From contig JTDE01000204.1 in the NCBI GenBank assembly GCA_014338405.1, forward strand, positions 75,307 through 139,306: DNA of 64,000 bases. The letters are read 5' to 3'. Below the pieces are notes generated by a model. It saw only the letters and a list, made by a program, of their open reading frames with translations, had not been told where the DNA came from and searched no databases. Position numbers and translations under genes: made by a program. The stretch is from Paragonimus skrjabini miyazakii. Lineage: Eukaryota; Platyhelminthes; Trematoda; Plagiorchiida; Troglotrematidae. Positions within the stretch are counted from its first letter, which is position 1. Every line of letters begins with the position of its first letter. Shown here one piece after another: positions 10,801 to 23,799 of this stretch.

Positions 10801-13272
10801 CACTGAAGTCTGCGTAGCGGGATGTGGTGGTTAAATTTGCCGAAGTTAGTGTATTCCTTAACAAGGATTTTACTGCTGAGCAGATCTACCCTACCAGAAT
10901 TAGGCCAACAGCTGTAAATAATAAACCGGTGTTTACTGACTCACGATTATTTATGTAAACCGTAATCTTGATGATAAACTCAAAGTTAGTTGGTATAATT
11001 GTGGAGTGCGATGTATGTAAAAATATCGAGTTATCAGTGCTGATAAGGAGTAGTTTTGAATTCTGCATACCATAACATCAGAGCTGTGGAATGGAGTTTG
11101 CGTTGCAACGCATATTTGGGTTGTGGCCTTTGACCAGCGAAACTTGTGGGCTTGCCCTAATTCCTTGCACGAACAACAAATCAGAGAGGGTAAACAACTG
11201 GCAGCCGACACGATGAACTTACATGGTTTTCTGTTGAATTATCGAACGCAATTGCTTGTGACAATTCTCTTCTGTAATACTATTTCATTACAAATTAGAG
11301 TAGAATACGTCACATTTATTCACAACTTGTTGTAAGATAAGGACAACAACCTATGTTATACGCAGGATATTCGATGTATACGGGACAAATGCTTACTTTT
11401 AGCCACCTTGTGAAATGCTTTTAATTTCTATATTTCATTTAAAACGGTTAAAAAGCAGCTCCATTGCGAATAAATGAAAATCAAGTAATATTGACGTCCG
11501 TTTGTAGAGCAATTCATGCGCTCATCCAAGCATGCCATCCAAGTCGGGTTTTGTGTTCAAATTATTAATGAACAACCATCAAACACATGCCCTAAGGCTG
11601 TTTATATTTGTATCTATTAAAGCAATCTGCCTATCCTTTCCATTGGATTAATCCAATCTAATCATGCTCATATTTGATTGGTTAGCTGGCAACTCAATTC
11701 AAAGCAACTTCAGTTCTCAAATAAATGATTGATTAACATACAACTACTTAATTGCGCCGCCAATGAACAACGTTAATTTTCACAGTGAATGGATGAATAT
11801 CAGATAAACGCGCCATGGAACTACTCGTATTAATGTTCACGTTACCCGCCTTGAATATGCAACTTACATACGCTGCTTATCACTCGGGAAGCACAGTACA
11901 GTTGCAACTGCGAAACCTAGATTTGGGTATGTTCTCAGTCAATAGCAATGAAAGTTTTCATCCGTTTTCATTAAAAGTATAATGGTTTCGGTAGATTTAC
12001 TGTGAAAATGTGCGTCTGAATAGTGTGAGGCAATGAGCTTGAGTTGATGTCTTATCGAGAAGCGTGCTCTCTACAGAGAAAAGGAAACTAAATGAACTGA
12101 AAAATAACTAATTGTATGAGATCTTATTGAAAGCAGCACATACATTGTGATTGCACCAAGCAACTATACATATATGACGGTAGTCAATTCGACCGAAGTG
12201 GACAAACGCACCAGCTAATCTTTCTCTCATGTAAGCAATAGGAATCATGTTTATAATCCATGTCGAATTTAAACGTTACTTAAAGCCATCGTACCATTCG
12301 ATTAATTATTTCAGTCCACTTCACATAAGCAATACCTGCTGGTTGGTAGTAAGTGGTAGTAAGTGGAATCACATAAGCGATTAATTTAAAATGTTTCAGA
12401 TAATGAAGCAAATGATTGTCATTTACACAAGCGGCTTGAGTTACTAACATCCATCTGGATAGGATAGTGAGGGAATTAATATTACAAATTGGATTCAGTC
12501 CGTACATTTTCACCACAAACAGACATAGGGATAATGTTGCGGCTGACAACGTACTTAAGGTAAAGATTTGGTCTTCATCGTTACCAATGCTTATGCTTAC
12601 ACTTTGACTAGGTTTCAACTCAATGTCAGTCATTTGGTTAAACTGAATGAACTACAGAACACAATCAATATATTATTTGTGTTTTAAACGTTGCATGCTT
12701 AAATATTTCAGTGATATTCGAACGCAAGATACAAGCTTACGTTTCCCTTGCAAATATATGAATTAGACTCCTTTCCGAGACAAAGGCAGAAAATCTACCA
12801 TATCGAAAACAAAAGCCACACAGCATAACAACGGTCACTAGTTAGTTCAACGTTTAAGTAACAGTTGAGCTTCTGCGCAGATGTTGAACTATGGGTGGAG
12901 CAGGTATCAATGAATAAGTCTTTCCGTATCAACAACTTACCAGCACCTAACTGCAAAAAGTAGTATAACTTAACGCATGCAAAATTATCAGTTTAAGAGT
13001 ATTTAGTTAAACTACCACATTTAACCTTGTTCTAGCAGGTGATATCTTCTTAAACGTTGTACTAACTGTCTGGCGTCAGATTCGAACACTGTTAAAGGAC
13101 GTACGCTGTTTCTTTTAAACGCCAACTAATTTGCTTCTGACCGTTTTCCAAAATTGAAGTTCAACGTAATTTTTTGCTGACTGTATCCATCACCTCTACT
13201 GTATTTGAGTAAAAAATCGTACTTGTATAACAAGTAAACGATTGGGACCAATATATATACACATATGCCAAA
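4896..13272. other. no gene recognised; a few simple sequence tracts
   Basis: AT-rich DNA with stops in all frames. The longest frames, at 7713-8090 reverse (125 codons) and 12280-12633 reverse (117 codons), show no family motifs. A run of ten T lies at 5505-5514, and a 10-base unit (ggtagtaagt) is repeated twice at 12344-12366. I see no tRNA, splice-flanked coding segment or transposon end here. Confidence 0.5.
12344..12366. repeat. two-copy 10-base direct repeat
   Basis: The unit ggtagtaagt occurs twice in tandem (12345-12354 and 12355-12364) with matching edges. It is a minor slippage product. Confidence 0.7.
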
Positions 13273-13566
13273 ATGGCTCAGACATACACTGGCGCACTAA
13301 CCAATGAGCAACTCTTGACAAGTAAGAAAAATGAAATCATTCAATATAGGACAGAAATCAACCACGGCTCACGATTGACAGATTTTAAAATATTTTCATC
13401 AGCCGTCGGCGACCTGTTTCGAGGAAGGAAGAAAAGCAAACTTGGCGTAGGTTCAGCTGTGGATGCCGCTGACGATTGGGATATAACTATTTTTATGGTG
13501 TTCACACCTAATTCTGATAGGAAAGTGCCCGTTGACATTTATTCAACAAACCCTGTTGTTAATTAG
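13273..13566 (+). CDS. hypothetical 97-codon frame, unrecognised
   Basis: An ATG in a good eukaryotic context (CCAAAATGG) opens a 97-codon frame ending in TAG. The product is hydrophilic in the middle (RGRKKSKLG) with an acidic stretch (SAVDAADDWD), and has no signal peptide, membrane segment or known motif. A TATATATA lies only about 20 bases upstream, too close to serve as a TATA box for this ATG. The opposite strand is also open for 65 codons. It could be a chance frame or a broken repeat; I cannot assign a function. Confidence 0.18.
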   Translation: MAQTYTGALTNEQLLTSKKNEIIQYRTEINHGSRLTDFKIFSSAVGDLFRGRKKSKLGVGSAVDAADDWDITIFMVFTPNSDRKVPVDIYSTNPVVN

Positions 13567-16500
13567 GTGTGTAGCTAGTTAAACATATATCTTAGTTAAT
13601 AGTCAGCTGTGCTCATCATCCTTTGTTTGCCAAGTATTTCAATTTTCGGCGATGAGTGTGTAAAATATATGTATTAAAGCTTCGTAAGTTTCAAAGCATT
13701 TTCAAATTACTAAGACAAAAGGCAAGAATCAGTGTGCAAGAAATGTGGAGTAAATTTTTAGATGCTGAATCGTCGGTTACATATGTAGTCACATTAACAA
13801 ACGGTAATTTGTTCGAAACAATTCTATCAGTTAATCGTGGAAGAAAAAATTGCCCAAATCATTTGTGACAACTGTTGATGCTGTCCCCTTTTCTATTAGA
13901 TACTAATCGTTTTTGGTAATGGATAAATGAATACCACTTTTAAAGAGCTTTGAACTAATGGTGCACTAATCATCCTTCATTGAAAGAGCATTTTACTGGA
14001 AAAGATCAATAAACGACAACTACATCAGAACATTCTGTGCGTTATAGTTATTCAAAGGGAACAGTAAAAGAAGTTTATATGATATTACTTTAAAACACAG
14101 TCACATTGCATGTTATGTTTCCGGTGGACTACATGTACCGTGTCAACTAAAACCAACCAGTGTTCATGTCCAACGAATTGGCAAAGTAATCACGTCTCAT
14201 TAAGACGGTCTGAAATTTGTTCAAAAATATCAATAGCTGGCTAATCATATATGTAATTCCATAATTTTAATGTATTTAAAAATCATAACGGATTAGTAAT
14301 AGTGGGGTAGTTGTTCTCGAACTTGTTGCTACTAGTCACGAGGTAAGATGATATATATGACCATTTAATTAATCTTGAAGAACGTTCTACATTTTCCGGA
14401 TTTACTAACGATTACTAAAGGAAACGTGTTTTCTGGCAAGCAAAGTAAATGTATCACTTTTGCACTGTTGGCCCACTGTGAGCTATTCTGAAGAAATCAC
14501 CCGTGTAATTTTTGTTCAGTTGTTCACACCATTTGACCGACTAGCTCTGACATTGAAGATATTAATGAGCGCTAACAAATTAATTCTTCATTGACAGACG
14601 ACAAATGAAATAAGTAAAAATTCCCAGGTATATCAAAAATCAATCAAACGAATGGCAGTTAGTAGGTTGTAACACAAGGTAGACGGGCAACATAGTTTTT
14701 GAAGAGATCAATAAGAAAGAACTAGGAGAGGAATCAGTGATCCGTGGCTTATGCCACATAATAGAACACCATCAGTCTTGTTCACAATATTCGTGTCCAG
14801 AATAACTGTTCTATCAAAAGCACCAGGATGGAGTATTTGCTATACTCACCGACATATTCAACCGGGATTAGAATTTACAAGCTGGTCCACGTAAATCACG
14901 GGATAACAGATGTGCTTACATTTGCTGCTTTGTATTTTGTACGACCAAATTATCAAATCCGAACAACCAGCAAGGCTTTGCTTGTGTGTACCAATGTATT
15001 TTGCGTCGGATTCAACAGATTTTGGGTGCTACAGATTTGACGCTGATCACAGATGACCAAAGTATTGGCAGTCAAAGAGACTTCTCATTCATTCTAATTT
15101 TGAATGAAGCGCTTTAGGTACAAGGTTTTTCATCAAGTGAAGTCATCGCGTCGGTCAATGTTTTATCATTTGATAAACCGACAGACCAAGCAGTGCTTAC
15201 ACAAGAATGTAACTGGACACTTGATTATCATAATTTGGTTGTGCCTTCCATAAGACTAGGTGTACCGTAGTCAAACGTGTTACCTTGTATACATATAAAT
15301 GTAACAATAAAAAATAATCTGAGTACTCTTTGGGCCAGAATAAACGTAAACTGAGACAAACAACAAACTGTATGCAAGTACTCTGAATGGTAAAGTAATA
15401 GAACCTATTATTATAACTCACCTGGAACTTAGGAGTAATAGTGGAAACACAATCAATAATGACCCATCTGGGGATACAACTGTGACAGATTTCCTCATCA
15501 GATTAACACTTCCGGTTAACGCTTGTTTGAAATGAGAATGACAGGAAAAACTTTACGGTATAAAGTGCTACAGCTTTGACCGTAACACTCAAGTCTATTT
15601 AACTAGTTCCAAATCAGACGAGGTAAACCAACTTTCGTTAACAGATTCAAAGACTGCCAAATGTGCACTTCAGTTGCGTGTCGTGAACAAAACAGTGAGG
15701 TTATTGAGAAGTTTGTGCTTCCTATTTTATTATGCTGTAAACTTTTCGGCATATTCCACTTATCATTGTCCGTAGAACTATAAACGCATAGCATTAATCT
15801 GAAGACACACAGTGGGTTCTACGGAGCGTTTATATGAGAAAATTTGCAACTCGGCTTTCGGTATTTACAACCTGACAACTGATCGTTCATCGAGACGAAA
15901 CAAAGTCGGTTTCAGCGGGCTAGTAATATGTGAGACTCCAAACTTCAGACAGTGAATCTTGAAGTATTGAAAGCGTAGAAATACAGTGCAGATGTGTATC
16001 AACCGGACAGAAGGAAAATCAAGCTAACTGCAGAAGTTTGGAAGTGGTAACCCGAACACTACAACTGAGGAACAGAACGGACTAATTTTGAGTACATCTG
16101 TCTCAAGATCAACGATGCATAGATTAGGCCAATTTTTATCTTTCATACACTGCTGATAGGTATGGACGACCATTTTGTCTTATTAAAACCAGAATATTGA
16201 CGCTACCAATTTGTACATTCTGACAGCTTCCCGCAACATATCGAAATTTTTAGGTTTTAGTTTGGTATATAAAAGTGTATGGATCCAGAGGACCAGGATA
16301 ACCGTTTGCGTGACTCAACCGCAATCAAGTGAGCGGAGCAAGTTGTATTTTGTTAGTGATTGCTATGCCATATGTGTCAGATACGAGACTACTGATTTAT
16401 GCGTTTTGTAGTACCCACATACATTTCGTTAAAGCACTTTCAGACATCCGAAAAAACGGCTTATCAGGGGTCTTACTGTCAGATAGTTCGCCAAGGCCAG

Positions 16501-18060
16501 ACATGCAAACGGCTATCGTCGCATCAAGTTCGTAGTGCTGGTGATTACATGCATTTATGGCTCAAAGTTGGCTGCCATAGATTACATCTCCAATTACCTG
16601 ATCCTATACGAACCCACTTTATCCGTCGGCGTTAACAAAATATTCCTTTGAACATTATTTAATGAGATAAGGGATACTGGGTTATTTTGATTCACAGGTC
16701 TTAGTTATCGAAGTACTCATACATTTATCTTGGAGCGTCACTACTACTTAGCTTCTCTCTAAAATTCATAATTTAGACTTTCGGGGATGTTTCGACTATG
16801 CAGAACCTGTTTTATCTGATACTCTATTGAAAGAGAGCCTGATTTTTCATGTGTGGACCTACAAGCTAACGTACACGTTATTCCTGGGATATTCAACTGC
16901 TAAACATTATTCAGACGAACGTTTTTCATTCACTCTGCCTACCAATTTGTCTCTGTTTGATCTGAATTACTTGTAGAGAGATATCTGCTCGTCTTCCTGG
17001 TATCAAATAAGTCTTGAGCAAAGCAGAAGTTCAAGGAGAACCAGGTCTGGAAGATGGGCCTTGTCAACTTTCTGAACCGTGTTCTCACGATTGCCAGGCT
17101 GTGATACACGAGCCGTGTAAGATATAGAGACTTGTAAAAAAGTTAGATGCCACAATCGATCGTCGTTCGCATGCTTGCGTTTATGAATGGTGCAGCCTTC
17201 GGAACCAATCAGTGTAACACTAATCCACAGTTCGTCTTACGTAGTATGTAAGTAATTTACTCCATGTAACCAACCCCGCCGAAAATGTCGCACATTTTCT
17301 TGATGAGAATGGTGCAAAATAGGGAATTGTGGAGAAACTATGTATCCAATTGTTTTCAGCACTCTTTTGTAATGATGATGCGTCCTTTTCTCATCAACAG
17401 ATATTTGGTGCAAACAGAATTAACCCTACTGTGCGTGAATCATTTCGAGACTTCTCGCCAGACATCTTGATGGAAATTCGTTTCATTTCCGGCATTGATA
17501 TTATGAGAGTCGAAGATGCCTGTAAATTGACCACGTTGACATAGTAGCTGACGATCCACCCTACCACATTTTATCAGCAAACAGTATTATGTGCATCGTC
17601 GCGTACACTCGTTGTTTATATATTCACAAATTATTCCTTTACACAAACACATTGTATGTGGTCCATTTTCGGTGACTATGTTCCCTCAGCAGAATCCAAC
17701 GGTCAAAATTGTGGTGGTAGAAAACAGGCTTTTATATTCTTATCCTTTGTTCTTTAATGTATTTCTACAACGGTATTTTTCTCAGTGTTGAAAAATAATT
17801 GATAATTCGATAACCCAGTCTGATACTCTCCTCAATCATCGTGGGAGTCATGGAAACTAAAATTCAAAAACTTTAGTGAAAGTAGAAGCAAAGTTTGAGC
17901 AATATTATACTTCAAATGCGAGTTGAAAGTCACCTAGACCCTAAGCAATTTCTATGTTGACGAAATATGGGCCTAACTGTAAAGAATCAGTATACGTTGC
18001 CGGCAACATCGAGTGTCAAACTATTTGAGAAATCAAATAAAAATACATTGTTTATTAAAG
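13567..18060. other. no gene recognised apart from one weak exon candidate
   Basis: AT-rich DNA. Frames at 16399-16635 and 17329-17544 on the plus strand have no motifs I recognise and overlap other open frames. The one segment with good splice signals on both sides is listed separately at 15422-15521. Confidence 0.5.
15422..15521 (-). CDS. candidate internal exon (splice signals only)
   Basis: On the reverse strand a pyrimidine-rich tract (TTTTTCCTGTCATTCTCATT) leads to CAAACAAG. A 100-base segment follows, open in one frame, and ends in CCAG followed by the near-ideal donor GTGAGT (15421 down to 15416). The open frame encodes about 32 residues, basic then hydrophobic (LMRKSVTVVSPDG then LLIVFPLLLL). 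Entry and exit phases are defined (two bases before the first full codon, two after the last). A 100-base segment open in one of three frames is common by chance, and there is no neighbouring exon to join, so this is a weak call. Confidence 0.2.
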
Positions 18061-18160
18061 NNNNNNNNNNNNNNNNNNNNNNNNNNNNNNNNNNNNNNNN
18101 NNNNNNNNNNNNNNNNNNNNNNNNNNNNNNNNNNNNNNNNNNNNNNNNNNNNNNNNNNNN
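18061..18160. other. assembly gap, 100 N
   Basis: Exactly 100 unknown bases, the conventional placeholder for a gap of unknown size. Open frames that run through it are artefacts. Confidence 0.99.
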
Positions 18161-18985
18161 TCTGATTAAAAATACAATTAAACTCTTTTCAAATTCAGTC
18201 ACAACAAACAACATTTTGCTTCTTGATTTGCCCTCGATTTTGGAAAGCACACGAGCGAATCCTGAGGGCACTCATACAATTAACAGTCGAGTTTCCCCTT
18301 GCGCAGCAGAGGATGCCACCGATACATCAACATGTTGGCTGACAATTAAAACAAAACGCTGTTTATAGAACATGTTCACTTGTTTGAATCTTTGTAAATA
18401 CCAAGCCGACAGAAAACAAGCTGAAAGGCGGAAGCCTGATTGCGCACACTTTGCGAGATCTACCCATTTTCATGTTGTGTCACAGTCTTTTGCCAACTAC
18501 TTTCCCAAGGATTGCGGTGTTGTTTTAACAACTAATTCTTGTGACAGTTTTACCTAAAATTTACTCCCCATTTAATTTACAACAAAGCATTGATCATTGA
18601 ACCGATAGCTTACTTGAAATGAGCATCTACCCGCAGTATAGTACGATATGTAGTTAGTGGCCAAATTTTTGAGTTCACTGCGAATAATAGTAATCGCTTC
18701 AACCCAAAATGGGTTCTCGGTTTCGAATTACATACACTCCAGCCTGTGTTGGTAGATGTTTGTCTGTGATCTAAATCCTACCACCAAGAACTATTTCATC
18801 TTCCAAATTGTGAATCAAGAAAAAACGAACGGAAACCGTAACTTGCATTTGTCTGAAACATTCGTTCGTTTTCGAGAAAATCTGTAGCCTCAAATCGTAT
18901 TATGCCTGGCGAGATCCAACTGCTTTAATTTGCGATCAGATGCATTCTTGACTATTTTCTCCGCACACAGGCTAACTATCTTCCG

Positions 18986-19000
18986 AAGAGAGAGAGAGAA
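18986..19000. repeat. short (GA)n microsatellite
   Basis: A purine run of alternating G and A (gaagagagagagaga), about 15 bases. Confidence 0.85.
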
Positions 19001-19131
19001 ATCAATGGCGTACATTTTATGTGATAATAAAGAAATACAATTTGTTAGGGAATTAATAGGTCTGAAGGCAGCGGTCATTAGGAAGAAAGCTGAACTGGGA
19101 TGTATTATGAAGCATTTCGTCATATGGGTTT

Positions 19132-19163
19132 TATATAAAAGCCCAGCCGACAAGCAGTGTCAG
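19132..19163 (+). promoter_or_regulatory. TATA box and initiator-like pair
   Basis: TATATAAAAG at 19132-19141 is a strong pol II TATA match. A TCAG initiator-like site follows with its C at 19161, about 29 bases from the TATA start, which is the usual spacing. The first ATG downstream (19190) opens only about 36 codons. It could be a promoter of a retroelement LTR or of an unseen gene, or chance in AT-rich DNA. Confidence 0.25.
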
Positions 19164-21052
19164 AAAACACAAGAACAAGCGACCCCACAAATGCGCACAG
19201 CAACAAAACTGTGTAGACAGGAGGACAGACTAGCACGTTTTGCTAATTGTGGGAGTGTGTGTTCAGAAGATGACCAACAATACATCAGATTTTTGTGACA
19301 TTCACGTTTACTCCTCTCCATTGGAGGTTTGCATCGATTCAGCCATAGTTATAAACCTATATATTGCCATCACAAACTTGTTGGACTCATATAAGACGGA
19401 TAAACAGTTTGAGGGCTCTTCTCAGATCCATTTACTTAAGTGGGTACTCATCTGTTAAGGTCAGGAGTCTTGGGTAAGAGCACATTTTGAGCCCAGTGAC
19501 TCATTCAATAACACTAGCTAGACAATCTATTTAACGCATATTAGCCCATTCGCTTGCCTTCCTGTGAAGACTTACAACGGGATGGTATACTGTTATAATA
19601 CTTCAACCTTGAACGATCGCTGATTCGTCATAGAACATTGCGTCAGTTGCAAACTCGTTTCTATCGGCCTTTTACCAAATTCGGATGAACATATTTTAAC
19701 CTCTGATTTTTCGCGATAATTTCATTTTGTGGCCTAATATTGGACAGAATCCCAAGTTGCTCAATGCAGACATTTCACAAATGCTGTCCTCTGTGTTTTT
19801 TAAGCGCGTTAATGATTTTCCATAGAAGTGCGTTTGCGGATTTGTGATGATTCATCTGTCTAAAGTGATGAGGTATTTACCTCGGGTTTTTAACTTTCCA
19901 AGTTGTACTGCTTGAATTGTCTGGTCACTGACTCATACAAATAAAGTACACCACTGTGATGATGGAATGGATGTTTCGATAAACTTTTCAGTTGACATTG
20001 GTGTATGCCTATCTTTTGGTGCAAACAGCAAGTCCCACTGGTCTAGAAGTTGTTTCATTATCTGACTCAGATACCTTCCATTTAGCACAGCATCCAAATT
20101 GAGAAACACAAAATCAATTAACTATAGAACAGGATGTGGGAAGTACATTAATAACTTCTGGTTCTACGTCCGACAGTTAAACCAGTGTTATGGGTACTTT
20201 AATAATACAAGGTCACTCAATTTCAGCCCAGGTACGGATTATGGCTGCCGACTACCCTTATAGTCTTGAGTTAATTTCTGTTGATTAAACCTTCCTATAT
20301 TGGAGCCGAAGTAACGTGCCATCAATACATCGTCTACAAATACTTAGTGATTGGACGTATTAACATGCTTGGTGAAATCACGCGAACCGTATTCACCAAG
20401 ACATTAGCTGTAATAAACAATTCACTTTAGTATATCTGAGAAAACAATCACTCAGTTAGAGCGCGCTTGTAAAGGTGTAACTTTGCTCTCAAAGGGTAAA
20501 GTAGTTTACAGTGCAATTAACAGTAATATCCTGATCTGAAACCAACGTTCCAAAGTAGGTTGTTCTACAGGGGATTAACACGGACACACAGATCAACAGG
20601 CAACCTATGATTTGATCGTCTACTTACAATTTGACAACAAGCAATCCACCAAGCATTTGCACACAACTTCTTGCTTAAATCTGAAGGCATAAATGGCTTT
20701 GTCTTATTGTAAAATTTCGGCGATTGGTAAACGGCGAACGTAAGAAAAATGCAGTGTGAAAATAATTTGCCAGTTTGAGTCAAACATTAACATTAGTTTG
20801 TTGTTGACCACAATGAGATCAGATATATGAATGACGTTCACGAGCTATCGTTCACGGTATACCAGTACATAGTGCGCAGTAGCTAGCCCCTCCACTGATT
20901 CTGTGACGACGTTAAAACAACCAGAACAACTCTGTTCGGTTTATTAGAGACCATTTACTTTTCTGTGTTTCGGAACTACGTTAACCGGATTATTCATTCC
21001 TGATCCACTAACACGAGTCAGCATAGCTTTTGAAGTGTTCACAGATATAAAG

Positions 21053-21118
21053 CTTAATTAATTAAGTTTTGCTAACAAAATTGCAAGTGGCCTGCCATAT
21101 GAAGTCAATTAATTAATT
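21053..21118. repeat. TTAATTAA palindrome cluster
   Basis: A perfect 14-base palindrome (CTTAATTAATTAAG, 21053-21066) is followed 40 bases later by AATTAATTAATT (21107-21118). Together they can pair in several registers. No other features mark a transposon end. Confidence 0.6.
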
Positions 21119-23179
21119 ACCAGGTCTTCAGTTAAGAATTAACTATCGCGTGGCTCATCCGAAGGGGTTTAATGTGGCAATGTTTTGTTTCGTTTTAACA
21201 GAACTATATCAGGTATCCCATTTAGAATTCAGTTCTATTCTCATTTGAACAACGTTATGCAATCATACTTCAGCCTCAACGACACACAGTTGTTATTGCG
21301 ATTTAGTCAGCCAGATTGAATGGCATTTTGTGATGTACGCATCGAACTGACTCTCGTTAACAGGTAGCAATTTACTGTGTTATGTTGGAAATGATGTTAG
21401 TCACTTTGTTGTTTACACAAGTGGCGGCTGCACCATTATTCAGCAACAGAATATGTAAACCAAGAAAATACTCATTTGTTTTGTGTTCAATTTACTTAAT
21501 GATCTAACCAGAAGTAAAAACAATCAAATAACCCTCGGAATATGGAGAATGTGGTTGATGTTAGATTGTTGAAATGAACCCTGTTTTAAAAATTTGTCGG
21601 ACAGTTTAGCGTAATAAATGTCAAAGTTTTTGTCACAATGATAATTTTCATGTATCATAAAGACCGTCTGTTTCAGATTTGAAAAAAATGAGTGCAATAC
21701 GACCAACACACAATTTCAAACTCTCTGAGTGGCAAGAATACATAATTTCGCAGTTCAAAATAAGTGTGTGCACAAGAATGACGGGGTCGGTAGGCTGATA
21801 AGTGAGGAGAACACCTTGTCGTTAATAACTACTTACAGACAGAGAAACACACGCTGTCGATAATCCTCATCGGAAGTACACATTAACAAAAGATTCATTG
21901 GACTCATATTGAAAACTGCAATATTATTATCCGCAGTGGCAATATTCTTGAGAACTCTGGATGAATGTCTAACCTGTTGGTGGTGATGAGTTTATTCGTG
22001 TGTGTTGTGTATACAGGAAATACGTGACTGGCATACGATAACGCGCTGATCAATTTATAGGTATTTGAGGTTTAGGAGGTTCACGTATGGGTGGCCACGT
22101 GAGGTGCAATACATCCACACATGTGATGGTCCAAGTCGATCATATGCGATCCAGTAACATTTGAACTGAGTTTCCATTTTGGAAGGCGTTCAAGGGCTTT
22201 TATGAAAGTCGCCCAACAGTTTCCTTGCGTATAAGGCATGATAGCAAATAGTAACAGAATAAACGCTGAATAACGAAGAGACGTTTGGAAAATATATTTA
22301 TGTCGTGATACTCATAGTGACCGGTTTTTGGCAAAAATGATTATCCGTCCAACACGGTAGCTTTTGATCAACAAAACTAGCAGTTTACGAGCGATCAGTT
22401 CACTGGTTGTATTGCCTTTAAATGTCAAACTGATGAAATCGGCCATTTTGCTTCAGCTTTCGTCAATGGTTGAGGACATTTCAGTCCCAATTTCTTTTCT
22501 ACAGACCTCTCTTGATGTCCATTCTAGCTTACTACCTCTCAAATGTGTTGCCGTTTGCTGACTGTTGTGTCAGGCGTGTTAATTCTTCAGCGATTAGATA
22601 GCAAAGTAGGTTCCCTCTTCCATCGGGACAAACCTCAGGAAATGAGTACACTAAACCGACCATAGCTTTTAATATGAATGAATCTTTTGATTGACTAATC
22701 TATTTTACAATAAAATGTACCATTCATATCTCACCCCAGAACAAATTTATAACCAGGTGTGTCTGATTAAATGCCAGTGATATTCTTGAGTACTGAGATT
22801 ATGTCATGGAAATACGGTTCATAACATAAAATATTGGAGATCGTGGAGCGCAAATGATTAACTTTTAGTTTTGGCCACTTGAAGACCTTATCACTGCCCC
22901 ATCTTTCTGTTTATATACACATATATCAACGCTGCACTGAAACAAAACACCGTTTATGGAAAACAACAAAGACTTCTTCACTTTTTCAAACAGAGCACTA
23001 ACATTCCTTTGATTCTGTTCAGTGCAATTATATAATTATTGTGGGGCTTACTTAACAAGTAAAATTGCGGATACTGGCACCAAGGAAGGGTATTTGATAA
23101 ATCCCACTAAGGAGCGCGTTGACAAAATTCACAAACTCAAACGTATGTTTTAAAGTAAGTGGAGTACTTCATGATCTAA

Positions 23180-23680
23180 CTGGCTCAGATATTTGAAATA
23201 ACCATCGGGATAACCTACAACCCCATTAAACAAACTTTCAACGCAGCCGAACCTTGTGTATCAGCTCGAACCCAAGAGCTGCCTCTGCCTTCATTCGAAG
23301 GAGATCAGCCTGTTGTTGCCATCACACATTGTACCTACCAATTTGCTTGTAGCTTCAATGAGAAGAACATAAGCGGAACCAATAGGAGCTTGAGCTAGAG
23401 AGGGAAAGAACAATTGCGTAAGTGAGTGCAGAACTCCGTATCACCAAAGAACGGTTAAGACGTTGACAAACGCAAGCAACCTATGTCCATAGCCACAAGA
23501 CACATCCTGATCAATGGTCTGGTCATCGACCCAGCTTGTGTATTCATAATAATATTACGTTATACGCATCCAATATCCTTGTGGTTTGCTGAGCCTGGCG
23601 CAATCAACCGACTGAATTCGGTCCCTAAGTGTTCAGAAACAAGAGTTCGTGAGCCTGAACCTGCCCAGGATTTAGTGACC
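23180..23680 (+). pseudogene. Penelope-like element, C-terminal nuclease region (decayed)
   Basis: A second PLE 3' end, kept in a single reading frame for about 500 bases but with three in-frame stops (23396, 23423, 23456). In order it shows KQTFNAAE (family RTF-x-AA-x-L), then HCTYQFACSF (family YQFTCSC) with the following Y-x-G-R-T block degraded to NISGTNRSLS. Next come positions matching the R-x-x-EH helix, then SIATRHILINGLVIDPACVF (family HLV-x-TGH-x-VDP) and RYTHPISLWFAEPGAINRL (family R...LR-x-AEA-x-AI-x-L). The second cysteine of C-x-C is F, and the EH of the nuclease helix is EQ, so it is inactive. Damage is by substitution rather than indel. A hammerhead remnant follows at 23765. 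Confidence 0.82.
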
Positions 23681-23764
23681 TTTTCTACCCCATCATTCCA
23701 CCATCCATTCCACCTGCTCCTAAATGTTTGCTATAAAGAACCGTTTCATGTTACTATAAATTTA

Positions 23765-23799
23765 TTACTGACGAGTTAATACGAAAAGCTTGTATGTAA
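23765..23799 (+). ncRNA. hammerhead ribozyme remnant of the Penelope-like element
   Basis: CTGACGA (23768-23774) matches the core consensus exactly. Stem II is GT-taat-AC (23775-23782), then GAAA (23783-23786). Stem III is eroded, the base at the cleavage position (23796) is G where H is required, and stem I is reduced to TTA (23765-23767) with TAA (23797-23799). Taken alone this would be weak. Its place about 85 bases after a PLE nuclease remnant, with the same spacing of parts as the other two copies, makes it credible. Probably inactive. Confidence 0.5.

Larger units (their letters stand above)
18161..23179. other. no gene recognised; promoter-like site and palindromes
   Basis: AT-rich DNA. 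Plus-strand frames at 18372-18557 and 18930-19298 have no recognised domain; the second contains a good TATA-like site, listed separately. A (GA)n tract lies at 18986-19000 and a TTAATTAA cluster at 21053-21118. Confidence 0.5.

Noticed and set aside
15880..15915. Hammerhead-like ctgatcgttcatcgagacgaaacaaagtc
   Set aside because: The core lacks the required CUGANGA, and flanks do not pair as stem I.
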